This document shows, one piece after another, positions 6,529 to 10,675 of a stretch of 10,675 bases of DNA. The position numbers and the translations under genes were made by a program. Location of the stretch: the NCBI GenBank assembly GCA_023436485.1, contig JAEZIU010000279.1:1-10675 (forward strand), read 5' to 3'. Within the stretch, counting starts at the first letter, position 1; every line of letters starts with the position of its first letter. Origin of the DNA: Bacillota bacterium (GTDB taxonomy: Bacteria > Bacillota > Clostridia > Acetivibrionales > DSM-1351). The notes below the pieces were generated by a model. It was not told the DNA's origin. It was given only the letters and a program-made list of their open reading frames with translations, and searched no databases.

Positions 6529-8133
6529 ATGCAGCAAAGCTTTTTTGGTTTAAATATTGCGCTAAGCGGACTTTACACAGCACAAAGAAATTTGGATGTT
6601 GTAGGGCATAATCTTTCAAATGCAACAACACCCGGATACTCCAGGCAACAGTCCATACAAAGTGCATCCAATCCTTTGGCAGTTATGGATGGAACAGGTA
6701 TGGTCGGTACGGGCTCACAGGCAACTGGCGTACAGAGAATCCGTGATACTTATCTGGATTTCAAGTATTGGAGCGAAAATGTAGCTAACGGGGAATGGAG
6801 CAAGAAGGCTGAGCTTATGGGTGAGATCCAAGTTACTTTTAATGAACCCTCCAAAAGTGGATTTGTTAAAATAATGGATGGCTTTTTTGATTCGTTACAA
6901 GAACTGTCAAAAGACCCTTCAAGTGGGGCCGCGCGTGCATTGGTTGTTCAAAAAGCTACTACATTGACAAAATATTTCAACAGTACAGCCACTCATTTTG
7001 AGCAGTTTCAAAATGATATAAATGATCAGGTAAAAACTGATGTTGATCAGGTTAATATAATTGCTTCTCAAATTCAGCTTTTAAACAAGCAGATTTATAA
7101 CTATGAGCTTACAGGTGGTACAGCCAATGACTTAAGGGATTCGAGAACCCTATTGGTTGACCAGCTTTCAAAGATTGCAAATATACAGGCCAAAGAAATT
7201 TCTTACGGCAAGCTGCCAAATGGAGACGACGATATACATTTCCAGATTACACTGGGAGGAAAAACGCTGGTAGATCATTTTAGTTCAACTAAACTTACAG
7301 TAGTCCAGAGAACTACGAAACTTAATGAAGAAGATATAGGAAATCTGTATGATATAAAATGGGAAGACGGCAACAGTGTAAACATTTCTGGGGGCGAACT
7401 CCGGGGATTGCTGGATGTAAGAGACGGTAAGGATGGAATAGATGGTACTCCCATATATAAAGGAGTTCCCTACTATCAAAGAAAACTGAATGAATTTGTT
7501 CAAACTTTTGCGATAGCCTTTAATGAAGGATATACGAAGAATAATACGGGTGGTTATGATGACGGTGTAGGTCATGTTGACGGGTACGGGTATGATTCAG
7601 ATTTAACAGATGCACCTACCGGTAAAAGGTTCTTCACAATGTTAGGCGTGGGAGATACACCTATATCAGGTGATAATTTTATTAATGGGGCTATAGGGAT
7701 AGATAATATTGTCACTCAGTATGGTAAAATAACTGCAAAAAACTTTAGTGTCAGCAGTGACATAATAGACAATGCCAATAATATTGCCACATCTGATGCA
7801 GACGGACAGAATGGGAATTCAAATACTCTCAAAAAGTTAATGGGTATCAGAGCAAACCAGAGTCTTTTTAAGGAAGGTGCGCCAGAAGATTTTATGAAGT
7901 CATTGGTAGCAGGTATGGGTATAGATGCACAGCAAGCGGAGACCTTTGCCCAAACACAGGAGGCCTTAGTAAAGCAGGTAGATAACAGAAGAATGTCAGT
8001 ATCCGGAGTAAACTTAAACGAGGAAATGACAAATATGGTTAAATTCCAACAGTCATATAATGCGGCAGCCAGAATGATAGTAACTATGGGTGAAATATAC
8101 GATACACTTATTAACAAGTTAGGAGTGGGCTAA
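6529..8133 (+). CDS. flgK: Flagellar hook-associated protein 1, second copy (FlgK2)
   Basis: 534-residue FlgK of ordinary architecture, secreted to the hook tip to make the first hook-filament junction ring. The N-terminus has SGLYTAQRNLDVVGHNLSN (13-31) and TPGYSRQQ, followed by D1 helices with KIMDGFFDSLQELSKDPSS. The long helix pair at about 160-215 contains TANDLRDSRTLLVDQLSK. The segment GGELRGLLDVRD (288-299) is followed closely by VPYYQRKLNEFVQTFAIAFNEGY (313-335), with only about 14 residues between; this is exactly where FlgK1 has its vWA insert. A Gly/Asp-rich variable region (about 340-430) is likely the outer domain. The C-terminus has RRMSVSGVNLNEEMTNMV and the terminal helix ending NKLGVG. 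The ribosome binding site is modest (GGGTGA, 6517-6522). It lies 31 bases after flgK1 and 2 bases before flgL, so translation is probably coupled to flgL. This copy looks like the housekeeping HAP1. Confidence 0.95.
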   Translation: MQQSFFGLNIALSGLYTAQRNLDVVGHNLSNATTPGYSRQQSIQSASNPLAVMDGTGMVGTGSQATGVQRIRDTYLDFKYWSENVANGEWSKKAELMGEIQVTFNEPSKSGFVKIMDGFFDSLQELSKDPSSGAARALVVQKATTLTKYFNSTATHFEQFQNDINDQVKTDVDQVNIIASQIQLLNKQIYNYELTGGTANDLRDSRTLLVDQLSKIANIQAKEISYGKLPNGDDDIHFQITLGGKTLVDHFSSTKLTVVQRTTKLNEEDIGNLYDIKWEDGNSVNISGGELRGLLDVRDGKDGIDGTPIYKGVPYYQRKLNEFVQTFAIAFNEGYTKNNTGGYDDGVGHVDGYGYDSDLTDAPTGKRFFTMLGVGDTPISGDNFINGAIGIDNIVTQYGKITAKNFSVSSDIIDNANNIATSDADGQNGNSNTLKKLMGIRANQSLFKEGAPEDFMKSLVAGMGIDAQQAETFAQTQEALVKQVDNRRMSVSGVNLNEEMTNMVKFQQSYNAAARMIVTMGEIYDTLINKLGVG

Positions 8134-8135
8134 AG

Positions 8136-9065
8136 ATGAGAATAACTAATAATATGTTGATGTCAAATATGTTAACGGCCTTGGGTAATAATGAAGGTCG
8201 TATGAGCAAGTATCAGAATCAATTAAATACCGGGAAGAAAATCCAACTCCCATCTGATGATCCTATTGTTGCTGCAAGAGCGTTAAAACTGAGAACAGAT
8301 GTCTCAAAGATAGAGCAGTACCAAAAAAATCTGGGTGATGCCCAATCCTGGGTGGATGCTACGGATGCTGCTCTGGCTCAAATAGGAGATGTATTGAAGC
8401 GTGCCAAGGAACTTGCCACTCAAGCTGCAAATGGTACCAATTCCTCAACAGAGACCGGGGATATAGGTCAGGAAATGAAACAATTAAAAGCTCAGCTTGT
8501 GCATATTGCTAACACAACCTATAGTGGAAGATATATGTTTTCGGGATTTCAAACAGATCAAAGCTTAATTAACGATGATGAAGTCAGCACTAATTTCGGG
8601 AAATTTAAAATTGGTGTTACTACGGCAGCGGAAAAAATTCAGTTTGAAATTGGTGCAGGTGACAATATAAATATAAATGTTACCGGAGGAGATATTTTTA
8701 ATGGTGGAGGAGATGCTGTTGCGGGGGATGAACCAGCAATGATGGCACTTTTATCTAACGTTATAACTGATTTGGAATCAGGCAATAATGCAGGTGTAAG
8801 TAACAAGCTTGATCAGTTTGATGTACAGGTTGATAACCTGTTAAGAGTAAGGGCTGACATTGGTGCAAGACAGAATAGAATTGATTTGTCAGCAGATAGA
8901 ATGAGCAATGATCTGGTTAATATGACAGATCTGATGAGCAAGAATGAGGATGCAGACCCGGCAGAAACTATTATGAATCTGAAAATGGAAGAAAATGTTT
9001 ATCAGGCTTCATTGGCTGGAGGAGCAAGAATTATTCAACAAACACTGGTAGATTTTCTAAGGTAA
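8136..9065 (+). CDS. flgL: Flagellar hook-associated protein 3 (FlgL)
   Basis: 309-residue HAP3, the second junction protein, on which flagellin polymerises beneath the FliD cap. It is a normal-length member of the flagellin/FlgL superfamily. The N-terminal D0/D1 begins MRITNNMLMSNMLTAL and contains LNTGKKIQLPSDDPIVAARAL (31-51). This is followed by the helix with DAQSWVDATDAALAQIGDVLKRAKELATQAANGT and the characteristic YSGRYMFSGFQTD. A short Gly-rich middle (about 170-195) is the outer domain. The C-terminal coiled coil includes LLRVRADIGARQNRIDL and ends with YQASLAGGARIIQQTLVDFLR. The start ATG lies 2 bases after the flgK2 stop and its ribosome binding site (GGAGTGGG) lies inside flgK2, indicating coupled translation. 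It is exported with FlgN's help. Confidence is high. Confidence 0.96.
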   Translation: MRITNNMLMSNMLTALGNNEGRMSKYQNQLNTGKKIQLPSDDPIVAARALKLRTDVSKIEQYQKNLGDAQSWVDATDAALAQIGDVLKRAKELATQAANGTNSSTETGDIGQEMKQLKAQLVHIANTTYSGRYMFSGFQTDQSLINDDEVSTNFGKFKIGVTTAAEKIQFEIGAGDNININVTGGDIFNGGGDAVAGDEPAMMALLSNVITDLESGNNAGVSNKLDQFDVQVDNLLRVRADIGARQNRIDLSADRMSNDLVNMTDLMSKNEDADPAETIMNLKMEENVYQASLAGGARIIQQTLVDFLR

Positions 9066-9079
9066 TTTAAAAGAGTGTG

Positions 9080-9091
9080 ATACAAGGATGT
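9080..9091 (+). promoter_or_regulatory. Candidate CsrA-binding site at the ribosome binding site of the DUF6470 gene
   Basis: ATACAAGGATGT matches the E. coli CsrA SELEX consensus RUACARGGAUGU at all 12 positions. ACA (9082-9084) can pair with TGT (9089-9091), with a further T-G wobble, leaving AGGA (9085-9088) as the loop, which is the preferred CsrA presentation. The AAGGA is also the only Shine-Dalgarno-like sequence for the downstream gene, so a bound CsrA would block initiation. The match and fold are seen directly; binding is inferred. Confidence 0.6.
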
Positions 9092-9098
9092 GAGATGT

Positions 9099-9680
9099 AT
9101 GGGGCTTTCTATCCAAACGACACCCGCAAGAATCTCTATTGAGTCAGTTGATTGCAGAATAGAACGTAAAAGTGTGAGTGCTAGGTTGGAGTTGAAACAA
9201 AAGCCGCCGGTAGTTAATATAGAAACTGAGCTGCCCAAGGTTTTGATTGACCAATATGAGTGTTTTGCCGAAGAGGGACTGAAAAATAACTATGATTTGC
9301 TCAAAGAGCAGACAGATTTTGCATACCGACATGTTATGGAGTACATTGCCAGGGTATCGCAGGACGGAGATGCCATGGCTAAGATTGGGAATAAGGCAAA
9401 TATAATGATTGATATTGCCCAAAGGAATTCCGTTACTACCCATGAATTCGGTATGGTTACAATACCAATGTCAAGACCTAAAATAGATGCTACGGGTGGA
9501 ACCGTGGAATTTGACCCGGAACCAATTAATGATATCGGAATGAGAAACGGGGTAATAGGAACATACATTCCACCGCAAACGGACTTTAACTACATCCCTG
9601 GAAAAGTGGATACAAGAGTGGTATCCTACGGCTCCATAGAAATTAAATATACAGGCAATAATGTAGATAGTTATATTTAG
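9099..9680 (+). CDS. yviE: DUF6470 / YviE-like flagellar operon protein
   Basis: About 193-residue protein in the position of B. subtilis yviE (flgL-yviE-fliW), with the same general build. A beta-rich N-terminus contains repeated short strands (LSIQTTPARISIES, RLELKQKPPVVNIETELPKVLIDQ). A helical section follows (about residues 50-100, including LKNNYDLLKEQTDFAYRHVMEYIARV), then a C-terminal beta-rich region with PPQTDFNYIPGKVDT and a strand YGSIEIKYTG. There is no signal peptide, membrane segment or catalytic motif. Its molecular role is not established; co-location suggests a late flagellar assembly or regulatory role. Start choice: ATG 9099 is preferred because AAGGA at 9084-9088 is well placed for it (about 10 bases). 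An in-frame GTG at 9090 would add three residues but leaves almost no spacer. The stop overlaps a small terminator-like hairpin. Confidence 0.78.
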   Translation: MGLSIQTTPARISIESVDCRIERKSVSARLELKQKPPVVNIETELPKVLIDQYECFAEEGLKNNYDLLKEQTDFAYRHVMEYIARVSQDGDAMAKIGNKANIMIDIAQRNSVTTHEFGMVTIPMSRPKIDATGGTVEFDPEPINDIGMRNGVIGTYIPPQTDFNYIPGKVDTRVVSYGSIEIKYTGNNVDSYI

Positions 9681-9696
9681 GCATTATTGCCTTTTT
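9679..9696 (+). terminator. Weak terminator or attenuator between the DUF6470 gene and fliW
   Basis: AGGCA (9679-9683) pairs with TGCCT (9688-9692) around a TTAT loop and is followed by four more T residues. The stem is only 5 bp and overlaps the DUF6470 stop codon, so termination is probably partial. It would reduce read-through from the sigma-D operon into fliW-csrA. Confidence 0.45.
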
Positions 9697-9701
9697 ACTT
9701 A

Positions 9702-9730
9702 TGCACAAAAGCTCGTCTAAGAGGTATAAT
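9702..9730 (+). promoter_or_regulatory. Possible sigma-A promoter for fliW-csrA
   Basis: A perfect -10 TATAAT lies at 9725-9730. TGCACA at 9702-9707, spaced 17 bases, matches the TTGACA -35 at 4 of 6 positions. It lies in the 83-base gap after a terminator-like hairpin and about 34 bases before the fliW start. This would let fliW and csrA be made independently of sigma-D. Confidence 0.5.
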
Positions 9731-9763
9731 AAACTAAATAGAAAATATTTTGGAGGAGTAAAT

Positions 9764-10210
9764 ATGCTGGTGAAAACAACACATTTTGGTGAGATTGATA
9801 TAAAAGATGAGGATATAATTGAATTTAATGAAGGAATTGTAGGATTTGAGGATATACACAGGTATGGGATTATCAGAAATCAGGATTCTGAGTCTCCCTT
9901 CAGCTGGATTCAGGCCATAGAGAAACCAGAGCTTGCCTTTGCAGTGGTAGATCCCTTTGCCATAAAGAAAGACTATGATTTTGTATTGAAGGATGAATAT
10001 GTTACGGTATTGGAAATAGAAGACCCCTCACAGGTTAATGTATTTGCAATTGTCGTAGTTCCGGAGGATTTAAAAAAAATGAGTATGAACCTTAAAGCTC
10101 CAGTGATTGTAAATAAAAATAATAGAAAAGCAGCACAGGTGATATTGGATACAGATGAGTATTCGGTCAGGCATTATATAATGGATGAGCTCCAGAAACA
10201 GGAGGTGTAA
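9764..10210 (+). CDS. fliW: Flagellar assembly factor FliW (CsrA antagonist)
   Basis: 148-residue FliW, a small beta-barrel protein that binds either flagellin or CsrA. When cytoplasmic flagellin is low, FliW sequesters CsrA and flagellin translation proceeds; when flagellin accumulates, it titrates FliW and CsrA represses. Family motifs include GEIDIKDEDIIEFNEGIVGFED (about 9-30), SPFSWIQAIEKPELAFAVVDPF (about 44-65) and, late, NLKAPVIVNKNNRKAAQVIL (about 109-128). The start ATG 9764 is set by GGAGG at 9752-9756 (7-base spacer) and the usual MLVKTTHFGE beginning. An in-frame ATG at 9701 would add 21 non-homologous residues spanning the probable promoter, so it is rejected. The gene ends one base before the csrA ATG, and the csrA ribosome binding site lies in its last codons. 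Confidence 0.96.
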   Translation: MLVKTTHFGEIDIKDEDIIEFNEGIVGFEDIHRYGIIRNQDSESPFSWIQAIEKPELAFAVVDPFAIKKDYDFVLKDEYVTVLEIEDPSQVNVFAIVVVPEDLKKMSMNLKAPVIVNKNNRKAAQVILDTDEYSVRHYIMDELQKQEV

Positions 10211-10211
10211 C

Positions 10212-10430
10212 ATGCTGGTATTATCAAGAAAAAAAGACCAGTCACTAATGATAGGCAATGATATTGAGCTTACAATCATAGAGATACAGGGTGATCAGGT
10301 TAAAATTGGTTTGAAGGCACCTAAACACGTATCCATATATCGCAAGGAGTTGTACCTTGAAATACAGGAAGAAAACAAAAAAGCCGCCACTGCAGACATC
10401 GTGGGACTTGATTCCATATTTAAAAAGTAG
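10212..10430 (+). CDS. csrA: Translational repressor CsrA
   Basis: 72-residue CsrA, an RNA-binding homodimer that recognises GGA in hairpin loops and blocks ribosome binding. In Bacillus its main known target is the flagellin leader. The family pattern is complete: MLVLSRKKDQSLMIG with the RNA-contacting L4 and R6, the strand series IELTIIEIQGDQVKIGLKAP, then HVSIYRKELY with R44, and a C-terminal helix IQEENKKA. N55 is present at the position that, from memory of the B. subtilis work, matters for FliW binding. The extended C-terminal tail (about 60-72) is typical of FliW-partnered CsrA proteins. ATG 10212 follows the fliW stop by one base, with GGAGG at 10201-10205 inside fliW, so translation should be coupled. 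The flagellin gene and its leader follow. Confidence 0.97.
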   Translation: MLVLSRKKDQSLMIGNDIELTIIEIQGDQVKIGLKAPKHVSIYRKELYLEIQEENKKAATADIVGLDSIFKK

Positions 10431-10462
10431 TATTAATACTAAAAAAGTTTAAAGTTTTTTTG
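10428..10462 (+). terminator. Possible weak terminator after csrA
   Basis: A 14-base perfect palindrome TAGTATTAATACTA (10428-10441) begins at the csrA stop. It is followed by an A6...T7 pair of tracts (10441-10446 and 10455-10461) that could close a second weak stem ending in a T-run. Both stems are AT-only or nearly so, so function as a terminator is uncertain. Confidence 0.35.
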
Positions 10463-10471
10463 ATTTAACTA

Positions 10472-10498
10472 TAAAGTATTTTTAAAAAAGTACGATAT
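10472..10498 (+). promoter_or_regulatory. Sigma-D (FliA/sigma-28) promoter for flagellin
   Basis: TAAA at 10472-10475, exactly 15 bases, then TACGATAT at 10491-10498, matching GCCGATAT at 6 of 8 positions with the core CGATAT intact. The spacing is identical to the flgM-operon promoter at 3452-3478. Transcription would start near 10505, giving a leader of about 110 nt before the flagellin ATG. Confidence 0.85.
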
Positions 10499-10530
10499 AT
10501 TAATTAAGCAGGAAGGTCATACGCTGTATA

Positions 10531-10546
10531 CCGGCCGGATAGGCGG
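10531..10546 (+). promoter_or_regulatory. Candidate CsrA hairpin 1 in the flagellin leader
   Basis: GCC (10534-10536) pairs with GGC (10542-10544) around the loop GGATA (10537-10541). Two further C-G pairs lie outside a single bulged G. A GGA at the tip of a short hairpin is the standard CsrA target shape. An alternative fold using the palindrome GCAGGCCTGC (10550-10559) competes with it. Confidence 0.45.
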
Positions 10547-10565
10547 AGGGCAGGCCTGCATACCA

Positions 10566-10585
10566 TTCGGGAAAGGACTCCCGGA
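10566..10585 (+). promoter_or_regulatory. Candidate CsrA hairpin 2 in the flagellin leader
   Basis: CGGGA (10568-10572) pairs with TCCCG (10579-10583) around the six-base loop AAGGAC, extended by a T-G and a T-A pair. The loop carries AAGGA in single-stranded form. It lies about 26 bases upstream of the GGAGGA ribosome binding site, a distance that would suit one CsrA dimer bridging both. This is the strongest hairpin in the leader. Confidence 0.6.
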
Positions 10586-10600
10586 AATATATAAAATCAT

Positions 10601-10605
10601 GGAGG
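10601..10605 (+). promoter_or_regulatory. Flagellin ribosome binding site, also a likely CsrA target
   Basis: GGAGG, within ATGGAGGA, sits 9 bases before the flagellin ATG. It contains two overlapping GGA motifs, so CsrA bound here would compete directly with the 30S subunit, as described for B. subtilis hag. Confidence 0.7.
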
Positions 10606-10614
10606 ATTTATATT

Positions 10615-10675
10615 ATGAGAATTAATCACAATATTGCTGCAATGAACACTTACCGTCAGTTGACAAACAACACAG
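10615..10675 (+). CDS. hag: Flagellin, 3'-truncated by the window end
   Basis: Only the first 20 codons are visible, encoding MRINHNIAAMNTYRQLTNNT. This is the highly conserved flagellin N-terminus, the D0 helix that packs in the filament core and carries export information. The start ATG is fixed by GGAGG at 10601-10605. The gene is preceded by a sigma-D promoter and a structured leader with GGA-loop hairpins. It follows fliW-csrA as in B. subtilis, completing the FliW-CsrA-flagellin feedback set. FlgL can begin similarly, but FlgL is already present upstream and the IxxNxxAxxxxR(Q/N)L pattern is flagellin-like. Flagellin is expected to be the most abundant product of the locus. Length and the variable region cannot be judged here. 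Confidence 0.92.
   Translation, partial: MRINHNIAAMNTYRQLTNNT

Noticed and set aside
9701..9763. N-terminal extension of FliW from the in-frame ATG at 9701
   Set aside because: The extra residues are basic and unlike FliW, span a likely promoter (TATAAT at 9725), and lack a ribosome binding site; ATG 9764 has GGAGG 7 bases upstream.
10505..10600. A c-di-GMP riboswitch in the flagellin leader
   Set aside because: The leader is structured and sits before a motility gene, but I could not find the conserved GEMM-I core or a class II-like pseudoknot; GGA-loop hairpins explain it better.

Overview
The window is low-GC, tightly packed Firmicute DNA. It carries, on the + strand only, a Clostridia-type late flagellar locus. 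Gene order from comF onward matches the Bacillus subtilis comFC-yvyF-flgM-flgN-flgK-flgL-yviE-fliW-csrA-hag block, but there are two flgK genes in tandem. The low GC, the strong GGAGG-type ribosome binding sites and the gene order suggest an anaerobic clostridium. A Ruminiclostridium-like (cellulolytic) relative is my inference; I could not run a search.

Layout. (1) 2-2107: 5'-truncated recD2-type DNA helicase gene. (2) 2208-2879: comF-family phosphoribosyltransferase, whose zinc-finger N-terminus can only be translated from a non-canonical ATT/ATC start. (3) 2932-3345: YvyF-like zinc-ribbon flagellar operon protein, followed by a clear intrinsic terminator at 3361-3387. (4) 3452-3478: sigma-D (FliA-type) promoter, then flgM (anti-sigma), flgN (export chaperone), flgK1 (699 aa, with an inserted von Willebrand factor A-like domain), flgK2 (534 aa), flgL and a DUF6470/YviE-like gene. 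(5) A small hairpin with a T-run, a possible sigma-A promoter, then fliW and csrA. (6) A second sigma-D promoter (10472-10498), a structured leader of about 110 nt with GGA-loop hairpins, and the start of the flagellin gene, cut by the window end.

How the genes fit together. FlgM holds sigma-D until the hook-basal body is complete and FlgM is secreted. Sigma-D then drives both flgM-flgN-flgK-flgL and flagellin. FlgN escorts FlgK/FlgL, which form the hook-filament junction. FliW, CsrA and flagellin form the known partner-switching loop: free cytoplasmic flagellin titrates FliW, which releases CsrA to block flagellin translation.

The points most worth a second look are the vWA-like domain inside FlgK1, the tandem FlgK pair, a perfect 12/12 match to the CsrA SELEX consensus at the ribosome binding site of the DUF6470 gene, the CsrA-type hairpins in the flagellin leader, and the ATT/ATC start of comF. 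No tRNA, rRNA, CRISPR array, insertion sequence or gene-free stretch over 300 bases was seen.
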